DNA from: Andrena cerasifolii
Lineage: Eukaryota > Arthropoda > Insecta > Hymenoptera > Andrenidae
NCBI RefSeq assembly: GCF_050908995.1
Contig: NC_135119.1
Coordinates: forward strand, 11,408,001 to 11,472,000
Direction of reading: 5' to 3'
DNA: 64,000 nucleotides
Positions 23,879 through 35,800 of this stretch are shown piece by piece. Every line of letters begins with the position of its first letter. The first letter of the stretch is position 1. The notes beneath the pieces are model-generated. The model worked only from the letters and a program-made list of their open reading frames with translations. It ran no database searches and was not told where the DNA came from. The position numbers and the translations under genes are program-made.

Positions 23879-26800
23879 AATAATCAAGAAAAAGCAATAA
23901 GAGATTTAATAAAAAGATGTGAAAAGCTAGCAGTAAATACGTAAAAATAGCATATAAGTCGTCAATATCGATCATTAACAGAAACTTGTTTATTACATTA
24001 CTCATAGGACGACCTGATGAATTGCATATGATCATCCCCTCGAGGCATTACAACGCTTACCAGTATTTTACACAATTGAAGACGATTCCGTGCTGAGAAT
24101 TCTCGCTGCGAATATAAGTCACGGCACATAATGAAGTAAAGGGTTCGGCGTCAACTTCCGAAGTTGCGAAACGGTTTGAAATTCGTCGAGAGCATCTTAC
24201 TTCACTGTTCGAACGTTCGACGTATACAGTCCTTGTGTCTCGCGAACTGAAACGACGAAAGTTTACCATAAAACCGCTTCGCGCAATGATACGTGCCCGT
24301 TCTGACGAGAGCAGATACACTGACGACCGCGACGTAGCATCAGCCTGTGCTGGTCAGACTCGGCGAAGTGTCGCCGCAATTCTTTCACATTACCCGGTGA
24401 CAACCGATAAACCTTAACTTCACCTTGTTTCGTGCGGCCAGAGCTAGTTTCGCCCTTCCGACGGCGCGAAGGAAAATGTTTTTGCAACCAGTGCCAGAAG
24501 CATAGGTGGCTACACGTATTAACAAGTCCGCGGCGGTGTTCCCCTGATTTTTTCAGACACAGGATGCTTCGCGATGAACGGAAACGACAGTGATTCTACG
24601 AGGGAAGAAATTAGGTAGGAGATGTGGGATAAAATTAGTTGACAGATGGCTTGATTTTCGGAGAAATCGATTTTGAAAATTCGTCTGCGAATGAAACGAA
24701 GTTTTCGGTAAATATACCTAAGTCAAAATTGTGGAATTCCTTTTCGGATGGAACTTCATTTCGAGAGAAATCGACGTTTAGTCCAGCGGGTTCTAGAAAT
24801 TCATTTTGTTGAAATAAAGTTATTATACGATTTGGACTAATTTTTGTACAAGGAGTGATTTAATTTGTAGGCCTGCCGCATTTGTTGATAAATTCTGATA
24901 AATTTTAGCCAGATGTACGTGGATCTACCAAATGAATTCTTAAAATCAATTTTTTTGCACAAATGTTATTGCACATTTCTTATTTATTTTTGCAAGTGGG
25001 ATCGCTAGTCTTTCTGTTTTACTATCTATTATGTAACACCCTGTACATACATCATGTACATTCGGTTATGCTTGCACTATGCGAAATCATGCACGGGTAA
25101 AGGGCATCAGCACGGACAGCTATCGCGTAGAAAAGTTTTAAACCTGTCTCATGGAGGCACGCGCGAAAATCGTGGTGTAATACTTACATATGTGATTGAA
25201 TCGATGAAGGGTTAACTGCTCGTGTGGGGGTAAGGCGTAAGTGCACATGGCGTGGTGTTGTCAATGCTACTATAAGCGGGTAGAAGAGACTCTTGGTGGA
25301 AAGATATGGCCAAAATGTAGAATAAAAATTTTGCAACTGAGCATTTATTTTTGCAACAGTTAGGTGTGTATAATTTTTCTTAGTATTGATATTGTCGCAA
25401 TGCTGCTCGTTAGATGATTAATTAAATTTTCTAAAAACTGAGCGGGGGCTGGATTCGCCTTTAAAAAACTCACACTTAAAAAAAAATTTGCCCTACGTCT
25501 AATAATTCTCGAAATATTCCAGGAAATCTGTTTTCGTCCCCCCATTTGGGCTGTTTTCACCCCTTTAACATGGACGATTGCCGATAACAAAAAATACGTA
25601 TCAAATATTTCTCACTATTCTGCAAATCTGCAGAGTCTCATCGAAAGTAAAAGTAAGGTTTCGATGTATTCCCTTTTTAGTACCAACTGCTCAGCAGAAA
25701 TGTATATTTAAACTGAAGATAGTGTAGAAAAATCGTGAAAGAATATTTCTCCGCCACAATTATTTTTATCCAGCACGAAAGGATTTCGGTAAAGTGAAAA
25801 CGTAATTTGGAACGAAAGAACTGTTTAAAATGATGTTTTAACTAAAATATTGTTTTTTAAGAGTTGATATGACTTCACTGTTTAATACAGTTATACATTA
25901 TTTTGTAAAATGTTGTTTTTGAAATTAGTGATTTTTTAATGTTATTACACACAATGGGTCTTTGTACAAATCTTAAAAGACTGTATTATCGATAATGCCA
26001 TGTATATTAATATTTTCGTTCTTTGTAAAACATAATATCACGAAGCATGTTTCCTATCGTTATCTCAAATATCAATTCTCTTTATTCCTTCACACATCAC
26101 TAACATACTTTATCGATCATTTACATGTAGGTACCTAGCTATTATTCTCTCACAAATTTTATCAAAAATATCAAAAACATTGCCATAAATTATGCACATC
26201 TGTCTCCTACTTTTTTTTTATATCTTATACGTCAATTTCCAGTATTTACACGATTTATATATCATTATAATCTCTCAGTAATGGTACCAAAACATTGATA
26301 CCAACTACATACCTAAAACTTTGATACCTTTCAACTCTACCCTTCAAGCATTTAGCACCCCACCTTTTAAAAATCATAAACATCGCATCTCCTAATTCAC
26401 AAAGCTAGATACGACCTTGACCATCCACTGGAATCTGTCCCAACTCTACCCCAAGTGCTCGTTCACCCAGCGCACCCCCAGACATCAGTGTTCCCAAAAA
26501 CTGAGCCTCGGACAAAAGCTACTCTTCCTCCACTTTCCACTAGCTTCCTAACAAGAAACTACCCTCCCCCCGAGCTGCGCCAAACATCTCTCCCTACCCT
26601 GTCCATTCGTTTCGAAACACCTGAATAAAACCGAACGCCGCGTGACGCAATATCAGCATCAGCGTGCAAAATGCCCGCCTAGGAATCGAGAGCACCGTCG
26701 ATAGGTCAATGAAAACTGCCAGAACCTGATTAACGCAAACGGTCGCGTCCAGTATTCTCCGCGTAGAAAGGCGCGTTGCGAAACGTACCGTTGCGCGGAT

Positions 26801-28071
26801 CTACAAGAAACAGCGAAAGCAACCGCCGCCAGGTTATGCGCCTGTCCAGGTACCACGGGCGGGGGGGGGGTAGGAATTCTTCGCGGTACAGAGGCATTCC
26901 GATGTAATCAGAAATAGGGTTCGCATGGTGATCGCTGGAGCTCTAGTAGCTGGCGACCGTTAAGTAGCTTTCAGCGGCCGATAAGATTGCGCCCGAATCA
27001 CTATAGCAATGATGCATCACTTCCCGCCGTTTCCCGCGGAAGTAGAACTTTATTGCGGACCTGGGGAATTTTAACAGCCCCGTCTCCGCCCTTCCCAGTA
27101 TTCCGGAATTAATCTCAGCCCCGGCCTTGGCCCTCGACAGCCTTCAGGCTTGATGACGAAGGAACGCTGTTGGTCAGCCGTCAGCCTGGTAAATCACTGC
27201 TAGGCGTTGTCCTTCAGGACGGGAACAAATGGGACCGCGGGAGGCAACACCGTCGAAACGACCGTAATAATTAGTACGGATTGCTCGGCCTCCGTTTCGC
27301 GCACAGTGTAGCCGATGGTATTTTATCGGGTCCTTCAACTCCTGATCGCGCCGCCTCGACCTTCGGTAATTGCCATGCTTCTCTTTGTTTTGCGTCGGGC
27401 GCCGCTTTATCTCGCCGATGCGAATAATTGAAAATTACTACAGATCGGGTCGCCCGAGCGCGTCCACACAACGAACTGCCGCCCCGATAACGCGATTCAG
27501 CACCGCGGCGCCTGTTACGACCGATAAGTGAATGAGTTTTACGCGGCGGCGGCCGCGTAATTGTTTCTAATTTTACGCGTTTTTATCGGCTATCGCGACG
27601 GCCCGGTCTTTTTCTATCCGCTGCACCGGGAGTCCAGCTCGTGCCAGGCTCGCGCGATTTAACGCGAACGACAAATTTTCGAGGCAGTGACGCGCGCGGC
27701 CGGCGCTCTCGCAAAACTAATTGCCGATCTATCGCGGAAACTAGTTAGTCGATCCTAGCGCGGGTAATCTATTCGATTATTAGGGATAATAACCGGCAGT
27801 TCCATAACGCTGCTCCAGCTCTGTCTGGCTACTACGGGCGCACGGTAGCGTCCAAATTATTAACGAGTCTATCGTTTCGTACTCCATTTGCTGGACTACA
27901 TTCTGGGACGAGTGGTAGCCAGGATATTTCATTTTCACGTGCTACTGGGCTTTTATTGACAGAAATTTTAAATGTTTCTTTGAGGGGTGGGTTTTCTTGG
28001 ACGTCAGCTTAGAATGTCGTTCTGTGATCTTACAAGGAGGGATGCACCAGGTTGGAGTGAAAGATTAAGTA
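23879..28071. other. Gene-free stretch with CpG-rich block
   Basis: No recognised gene. A CACCCTGTA motif near 25027-25036 may be a single transposon end, and 25430-25620 loosely resembles the family A/B elements. From about 26600 to 27900 the sequence is strongly CpG-rich (including a ten-G run at 26861-26870 and a GCGGCGGCGGCCGCG block near 27544), suggesting a regulatory region or non-coding exon of an unseen gene; this is inference. Confidence 0.4.
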
Positions 28072-28346
28072 AAAGTTATCCGAAACACAAAAAGGAAAAG
28101 AGATTGTTAAACTGTACGAATGTGGCTATGGGTGGTAGTAGATGCATTAAGAAAAATAATAGAATGTTAAAATGCCAGCCTTTTGAAGACGATGAAGCGC
28201 CCTGATTTGAGTCTGAAAAAGGTTTCGCCCCAAAATCGGGAAAACTTCTTTAAATAAAAACGGAACGGTAACAGATACGGCAATAAAGATAGCCACATTC
28301 ATAAAGATTAAGAATCTCTTTTCCTTTTTGTGTTTCAGATAAGCCT
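28072..28346. repeat. Inverted repeat with possible Tc1-like HTH fragment
   Basis: A 55-60-bp segment at 28072-28129 (CCGAAACACAAAAAGGAAAA then GAGATTGTTAAACTG) is mirrored at 28290-28346. On the minus strand the right arm reads LSETQKGKEILNLYECGY, which loosely resembles the N-terminal helix-turn-helix of Tc1-like transposases. The left arm reads the same way on the + strand before a stop. Both are short fragments; the protein assignment is tentative. Confidence 0.4.
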
Positions 28347-28544
28347 ACAGTACTTTCCGTCAACGCCAGGACCACCCGAGCATTTTTCAACGGTCTCTCT
28401 CTGTATCTGCCAGGTTCTTTTTCACTGTCGTACAAAAATTCAGAGCTATAGTTCAAGATACAATGAAACAGCCTGCCAAACCTCAAATTAATTTGCCGAA
28501 CCGTTTTTGTACAAAAAATTTATAAAGAATTACCTAATCCCCCA

Positions 28545-29273
28545 TTAAGGGGGTATACCCGTTTGAACCCGCGGAAAATGTGTACGTTTTGTGGATTTTT
28601 TTACAAGTCAACGGCTTGATGAAAACTTCCCCTTTTTTTACTATCCTTACAAAGTATTATGAACTATTTAAAAAAAAAGTTTCAGTCAAAAAACTATTGT
28701 TTTTCGGAAGTTATGCATACATATCCGAAAGTCTCTCGATTTTAGACGGTTAAACGGTGGGCCTGAAAACAGCTGTATGCCGTGTCTGAAATCAAAAACA
28801 ATAAAATCTTCTTATAAAGTATGTCAATAGCTATCGTCCAACCGGGCCGATTTTGAAAATTTTGAAAAATAAAGAAATGGTGAGAGATCAAAGGTAAAGT
28901 TACATTTTTCTAAGAGAAACGGCCACCTTTTTCTTTATAAATAATAAACGTAGAATCGGAATAAAAAAAGGCCTCGTTGTATGATGTGGAACCTTATTAC
29001 GATCCTGCATGCAAAATTGGAAGTGAAGTGGTTGAACGCAGCGCGAGTTTTTAGGCCCACCGTTTAGCCTTCTAAAATCGAGAGACTTTCGGATATGTAT
29101 ACATAACTTCCGAAAAACAATAGTTTTTTAACTGAAACTTTTTTTATAAGTAGTTCATAATACTACGTAAAGTTAGTAAAAAAAACGGGAAATCTTTATC
29201 GAGCCGTTGACTTGTAAAAAAATCCACAAAACGTACACATTTTCCGAGGGTTCAAACGGATATACCCCCTTAA
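28545..29273. mobile_element. 729-bp foldback MITE flanked by TTAA
   Basis: TTAA at 28545-28548 is followed by GGGGGTATACCCGTTTGAAC. The right end is the inverted GTTCAAACGGATATACCCCC followed by TTAA (29270-29273). The arms extend about 230 bp inward (through AAAATGTGTACGTTTTGTGG and CCGAAAGTCTCTCGATTTTA) with modest divergence. The centre has no coding frame. TTAA target sites are characteristic of the piggyBac superfamily, so a piggyBac-mobilised MITE is likely; this is inference from the target site. Confidence 0.85.
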
Positions 29274-30492
29274 CCGCAGGCCCGGCTCGTTCCTATAGGC
29301 GAACTTATTTAGATGAAACCCTTTACATGGACTGTCCATATGCAAAAGATTAGCCAAATCGGTGTGCCAAACCTCACACACCTCCCTCATTATTATCTCC
29401 ACGTGTTGTTCACCCATATTTCCAAATTCCTAACAGAAAGAACTGCATTAATCCCAAACACCTTTCAAAAAGTCACTTTACCTCATTTACCCTTTCAAAC
29501 AGTACACTGCGTACAGTCCACGCGCAACTTCTGGGCGGCGGGACATTCGCCAGGGGCGAAAAAATCGTTCGAAATCGCGGAATAAAAAAAAAACAGCAGG
29601 CATCGCACAGTCTCGCACAGAGGAGAAAAACTACCACGTTAATCTTCCCATTCGTTGCGAGCTGTTTACGAGCTTCTAGGAACAAGCGCTGTTTTGCAAG
29701 CGGAGGGAGGAGGGCCTACCGAACCGAAGATCCACGCGAATTTTATGATCGCTGCGCGTTGACCCTCGGCGCGCCATTAGCCAGGAAAGTTAGTCCAGTT
29801 TATGGCAGGGCGAATCGAGATAATTTTGTTCGAGCCAGCTGTCAGCGGCACCATTGTTGACGCAGGACAATCGACGATACTTCTCTGTGTACTCGATCTC
29901 GAGGAGCGTTTCCCGCGCGAACGGCGAGATGGAAAATCGATGGTCGCAGGGGCGCTGGAAACTTTCGACGGGTTCTCGATTGCCGGCGATCAGCAGGATT
30001 GAAATCCGAAAGAAATTGCATTAACGATGAACCGGAGGGTTGCGTTCGCCGGGGTGGAGGTGCGAGAACAGTGGGTCGGGCGAGTGTGGGGAGGGGGGGT
30101 CGGGGTGGTGAGAAAAGCGCCCCTGGAAACGCCCGCCGCTTGTTAGAACAGGATATAGGAATTAGAAACGGCATCCGAGACGTCGCGGAAGTTTGAATCA
30201 AGTTCAGTGAAAAGGGGATAGTAATTCACAGGGAAGCGAGATTGGTTCGGTGCCCGTTTCGAGAGCCATATCGCTTTCAACGGCGGAGAAGCGCCGCCGA
30301 AGAAAGCTCGTGTCACCCCGCGCCTTTATCCCGCGCGCACTAAAGAATTCACGAAGTTTGCGCGCGAACGTACGCCACGGCGAAAGATAAGAATTGAATT
30401 TCCAATTTAGTGTTCTACTGACGCGGATTCCGAGGAGTGTAGCTGACAGACATTTTAATCTAAGAACGGCAATTTTACTTCCCGCTGGTTAA
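29274..30492. other. Gene-free, largely CpG-rich stretch
   Basis: From about 29500 to 30480 the sequence is CpG-rich with a run of seven G near 30093. ORFs of up to 119 codons on both strands reflect base composition and show no known domain. It could be a promoter or regulatory block. Confidence 0.35.
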
Positions 30493-31529
30493 GGGGAGAC
30501 CGGGGCTAAAAGTTCCGGGGGGGTAGGTTGTACAGACGGTTCTACCTTCGAAATGAAAAGAGCGTTGTACTTTAAATTATTTTTTCCGCGTGAGTTGATC
30601 ACGCCACTCTGTCGCACGTGTTAATAGCGTCCGCGACAGCGAATCGTGTGGTTGTAAGCGGGAACCTATTAGTCGCGCACCAGATAAGTAAATATTTTTC
30701 TATCATTATTTTTTGGTCTATTTCGATTATTTGTATTATTGATTAATTCGTTCGTATGGATCAAATGACATTTAAGAACATGGTGTAATAGTGTTTATCG
30801 TTTCAAAGTGTAAAATGTGTCGATAGGGGCTAGTTACTTGGGGCACGTTGTTACGGTAAAAACTTGCCCCACCGCAAATGTATAAATTGTTCCTGCTGTG
30901 CTTTAAGATGCGAACATATGAATGAAAAGCAGAAAGGGGCAAGATTTCCATAGAGATAAAAACTGTCGCTAGAGAATTCAGTGTCTGCCACTTGACTCCA
31001 TCGAGAGTTATTAAAAAACTACAATCTGGACAGGAAACCACTGTAGGCTACAAGTAGAAGTCTCGCTAAGTAGGTACCCACAAACAGTTGAACGTAAGAC
31101 TGATTTGTAGAGTTTAGTTTTTACTCCAAACATAATGTTTATGGTTATTATATTGTTTTGCTTTTCTTTTAAAGATAACACATTTTTGTTGACCCGATCC
31201 TTCATAAATAAACATTATTAATAAAATTCTGTTTTACTTCGTTAGAAAATGAAATATTTCATTAAAAGGCAACTCTTATATCTTAGAAACAACTTACCCC
31301 AATGCGATAACAACTTGCCCCATAAAGGGGTAAGAAGTTCCGCTTCGACCAGCCACAAATAAATTACTTTTTATGAAAAACCTATTACAATATATTAATC
31401 ACAAGCTTAAAATCATAAAATACAATAAATTTAACAAGAAATTAGTCAATAGTGAAGAGAATAACTACATTATTTTCCAGTCATTTTTTATGTTTTATCG
31501 AAATCGGAACTTTTAGCCCCGGCCTCCCC
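30493..31529. mobile_element. ~1.04-kb DNA transposon with GGGGAGACCGGGGC ends
   Basis: The left end GGGGAGACCGGGGCTAAAAG and right end CTTTTAGCCCCGGCCTCCCC are inverted complements with one mismatch. Inside, the motif CTTGCCCC or its complement appears repeatedly (near 30865, 31310) and GGGGTAAGAAGTTCCG near 31326 repeats part of the terminus. Minus-strand frames of 89 and 64 codons (30772-31041, 31011-31205) overlap out of frame and may be transposase debris, though I recognise no catalytic motif. Confidence 0.75.
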
Positions 31530-31847
31530 TACATATAACCAGTGCCCTCCTTGGCACGGGAACTTCCTCCACTTTCTTTCTTCTTTTTTTTATGAACGAG
31601 GATAAACTCGGTTTATTGTTCGCGGCTGCTATGGATTCGGTGGACTTTTGAGAGGGCAGCTTGTAACACGCGCTCGTTACGGCATATTAAGAACCTCATA
31701 AGGTCCATATATCCTTCCAAGTGTCTCACGCATGGCACGTTCTGTTGACGAGGAACCAGGGGATATATATATATGTATATGTGGATGAGGGGCACGTGAT
31801 CCTTGTAAATCCTTAAACGCTTCTCTCCCAACTTTAGTTTTATGAGC

Positions 31848-31850
<3 letters not shown>
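31530..31850. other. Gene-free gap
   Basis: Nothing recognised; contains a short TATATATATATG run near 31765. Confidence 0.4.

Positions 31851-31884
<34 letters not shown>
31851..31884. repeat. (AG)17 microsatellite
   Basis: Uninterrupted AG dinucleotide run of 34 bases. Confidence 0.97.
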
Positions 31885-31885
<1 letters not shown>

Positions 31886-32259
31886 AACGGGTGGCCCTTG
31901 GCGCCTTCGTGTAAATACGACATTCTTCGACTTGACCGTCCGTTGCTCGAACAACAGTGCCCTTTGCGATGATTCAAGTCCATTACGGTCGAAGGGTTTC
32001 AGGTATCTACCTACATGATACGGGAACAAATTTTTCAGTCGGCTTTGCAGGGTAAACTGTACGATGATTGGCACCCTAAGCGGAAATGCCATTTGGAATA
32101 TCTATATTTTTTGTGACCTTTTTATATGGTCTTAATTTGCAGTTATTATCGATGATTAGGGATTTCTCATTGAAATAAAACATCTTCAGTACCTTTGCGT
32201 CTTTTGTTTTAAAAATATTCAATGACAAAACTAAAATAGCCATGAAAGTACATTCATCG

Positions 32260-32816
32260 GCATACTTACAAGGGGAGGACACCATGTGGTAGACATCGAT
32301 TTTGATGAGCCTTGGCACGATGGATCGACATATCGAAAATAAGTAAGTGGGTGTCCGAGCGTTTCTGCCAATGGGCCTTAATAATAGAGATATTTACAGT
32401 AAATTATTAAAAATTTCATAGTGGCCGTGGGGTTTTAGTGGGTAAGAATCCCACAACTACCCTGGCGCCAATGGGGATTCCCCTCTAGAGGAGTCGGGGT
32501 GCCTTTTGAAGATTTCCCCAAGTTAAAAAAAAGAATTTATAAAAAAAAATAACGTGAAGATATCATCAAAAGACACCCTGACGCGCCCAGAAGGGAATTC
32601 CCCGCGGGCGCCAGGGTAGTTGTGGGATTCTTACCCACTAAAACCCCACGGCCACTATGAAATTTTTAATAATTTACATGGAAATATCTCTATTATTAAG
32701 GCCCATTGGCAGAAACGCTCGGGCACCTATTTACTTATTTTCGACATAGATCCATCGTGCCAAGGCTCATCAAAATCGATGTCTACCACATGGTGTCCTC
32801 CCCTTGTTAGTACATT
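32260..32816. mobile_element. 557-bp foldback element, ~240-bp arms
   Basis: The left arm (ACAAGGGGAGGACACCATG, then GATGAGCCTTGGCACGATGG, GTTTCTGCCAATGGGCC and GTGGGTAAGAATCCCAC) is mirrored by the right arm, which ends CATGGTGTCCTCCCCTTGT. The spacer of roughly 70 bases near 32500-32572 contains AT-rich text. Divergence between arms is a few percent. No coding frame belongs to it; the 84-codon ORF at 32620-32874 is simply arm sequence. The family is not identified. Confidence 0.88.
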
Positions 32817-35800
32817 CATTGTCACAATGTGTGTATCAATTATTAGCACTCGAAGACTAAAAATAAATTGTTGACTTTTTAATAATTCACCCTTCATTAA
32901 TAACTGAAAGTAAAAATAAATGAATTTAAGACCTCGTTGCGAAATGTTTGTCTTCTACTTCACCCTGCTTCTTATAAAAATTTTCAGAAAATCCTTGAGA
33001 CGTTTTTTGCGATTTTAGCAAATGTAAAACTGGGATTTGCAGTGTTGTAGTGAAAGAAAACTAGAAATTGTAAAGAAGTACTTTTTGAGCCAAGGATGCT
33101 AACGACTACTACAGCTTCCCCTACAGATTAAAGAAAATGTCCTGTGGCCTATAGTGCTAGCTAAAATAACAATGTTGAGAACTTGATAAAAAGTAGTAGG
33201 TTATTATATAATTTATCAGAAAACCTGAGAATAGCGGAAAATAGAATCTTGCAAAGCTGCGAAAATGACAACCGATAAGGTGTACATTTTCAAACGAACA
33301 CTGAATAATACTTCTGATCTGAAAATTCTTTCAAAGGTCTGATAACGATGAATATAAATAATTTAGTAGGGGGTTTCTTGTTCAGAAGGTTTCCAATATT
33401 TTCCTGCAATAAAATCACAAATAAACTATATTCTTTGTAAAACATTTCGTAGCGTATAGTATAACGTCATCACTTTTATTCTCCCCTGTAACACTGTGCA
33501 CGGGAGAAGCCATTGGCACTTCCATCCAGTCGTTTAGTTTTAACCCATCGATCAGGGAATCTCCAAGTGACATTTGGATGCGAACGACAAAGGACCAAAA
33601 TCGCGAGCATAAAATAACCGACCCGTGACAGACACCGACGCACGAAATCAAACGTATGAACGCGATACGTACAGCTCTGCAGTGCAATACAGAAAGAATC
33701 CAATATTCTCGATACCCGTAGGAGCGGTGCCCACGTAGGCTGCGGTCCCATTGCGCGTAGATCCAATCGCTGGGGGTAAAAGAAACCGCAACAATTTACG
33801 GTAACACACACTTTGCACAATTCTCCGTGTTTACTCTGCTGAATCGCCACCCTTTCTTCGATCTCCCATTATTATCAAATTAATGCTACACCACCCACAT
33901 TATCGTCAGGAATCCTCGATAATTTACGACCCACGATACGCGTACTCTCTTCCAAAGCGACATAGTGCATGCTCGTCGCACTTGTATGCGAAAAGAGCGA
34001 TTTACTTTGAACAGGTAAACACTTTTCAATTACAAAAACTACGGAGATGATGAATTTGATGGGCTCGAAAAATTATATTACCTATCCCTAAAATTACTTA
34101 TGACTGTCGTATAATTAGGTAGCCACTGTGCTGTGCCAAAACGATAAAAATGACCGGTCGCTGAAAACATACGCAACTCAAAGGAAAATATGACGGAAAA
34201 TTTGAGAATGTGCAACCTTTAGAAATTTTTTAATTTCCATGGAAAATGATAAACCAGTTACTTTAACTCCTTTAGTAATTTCTATGTTAAAGCCGGGAAT
34301 GCACCTGACAGCTAAGCTCTGCTGTGTCAAGCTTTAAAAAATTAGCTTCAACGCATCCTTGTGGAACCGTTTCCACCGAAAGATAAGCTAAGCTTTTAGC
34401 ATGTTTGCGTTCAAACTTACACCAAACATCGTGATTTTGCTTTCTTTGCCATATTAAAGGCTGATACGATAGCGGTTGATATAACATATAAAAATATCTT
34501 TGGATTTTTTATTTAAGACAATCCTACGTCGACTTACACTGGCTACCATCGACGCTTCTTTTTTTGCGCTGAGCGTCACGTAGAAATCAAACCACTACAG
34601 GAGAATAGAATTTTTTCATATCCTTGAATAACGAATAAATAAAGACCATAAAGTTTTTTTACTGCAAGTTGTACAATTTTTCAAAAAAAAAATCAGAGAG
34701 GTCACCTATTTTTTAGCGATTTGATAAGAACGTTAAGGGCAATTCGCGTTGCATAAAATTAGACAGTAAAAGTTAGACAAGCAAGCAATTACCGATTAGT
34801 ATAAAATTGGACAGTGGATCGGCTGTTTCGAGATTAGAAACAAAAAGGAATCGTTGGTTAAACGAAGAAAAGAATTCAGTTCATACAGGTTGCCATTGAG
34901 CAAGATTTCCCTTTTCCTTTTAATTTGTCTGTGTCGTAACAGAAAATCGTGCTAATACGACTAGCCCAGGCCAGCGTAATTTACCATTCACATTGCGGTA
35001 AGATTTCTTTCCGCCAAGCACGCAACGGGATATCACGCGAAGACACTGCACGGCTGATCGTTAACCTCTCGCGTTAATTGGCAGGTGGAGGAGCGCGAGG
35101 CACGGCGCGGCAGGATCGTAAGGCGGAAGGTGGGAGAATTTTGGGTAACCGCGATTTATCATCTTCCGAGGATCCGCGCGTTACTGGACTGTGACGAAAC
35201 GTAAATCGAGAGGTGAGTCAGGCTCGGATGCGTACCGGGAGCAACGGCGAATTTCCGAGGGTGAAAAATACTTGTCAATTCGAGGAACGGCATCTAAAAA
35301 AAGGTTTTTCGATCCAAAAGTTGATTCCGCTCTGTATCGAAGCGAACGGGTTAGTCATTCGTTCAACGGCTGGGTTTCTACCACGAAACGCCAATACGGA
35401 ACCCGGCGCAGCTCGAGCCGTTTAATTGATTGTTATTCTTTGCAAAGTCCTTGTCGCTACGAAAGATTAGACTCGAACATCCACGGTTCTCTCTGGCTGA
35501 ATTCTACGTGCCACTTGGCCGTGCATTTAAAACCAACTCCCCTCTCTGGTTTCAACGCCAACACACACGGCAATGATAATTTCAAATAATAAAATCACCC
35601 GATGCTAACGAAGCGTGCTCCGAACGAGTTGAAAAACGGAAGAGAAATTCAAAAGCGAGACCGAGAGACAGTGGCTTTCGCCGTAATCTCGTCGCTATTA
35701 ATGGAAACAGGCGTTAAAATTACACTAATCTGGCAACCCGTGCTGCGCCGCAATCTTCGCCCCAGATAAACGTGCGGGCAATATTCAAAATAATTGCACA

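Noticed and set aside
31613..32092. 159-codon minus-strand ORF with a serine/leucine repeat
   Set aside because: The repeat is simply the (AG)17 microsatellite and a TA run read through in one frame; no domain and no splice support.
32620..32874. 84-codon + strand ORF
   Set aside because: It falls mostly within the right arm of the 557-bp foldback element, so it is repeat sequence and not a gene.
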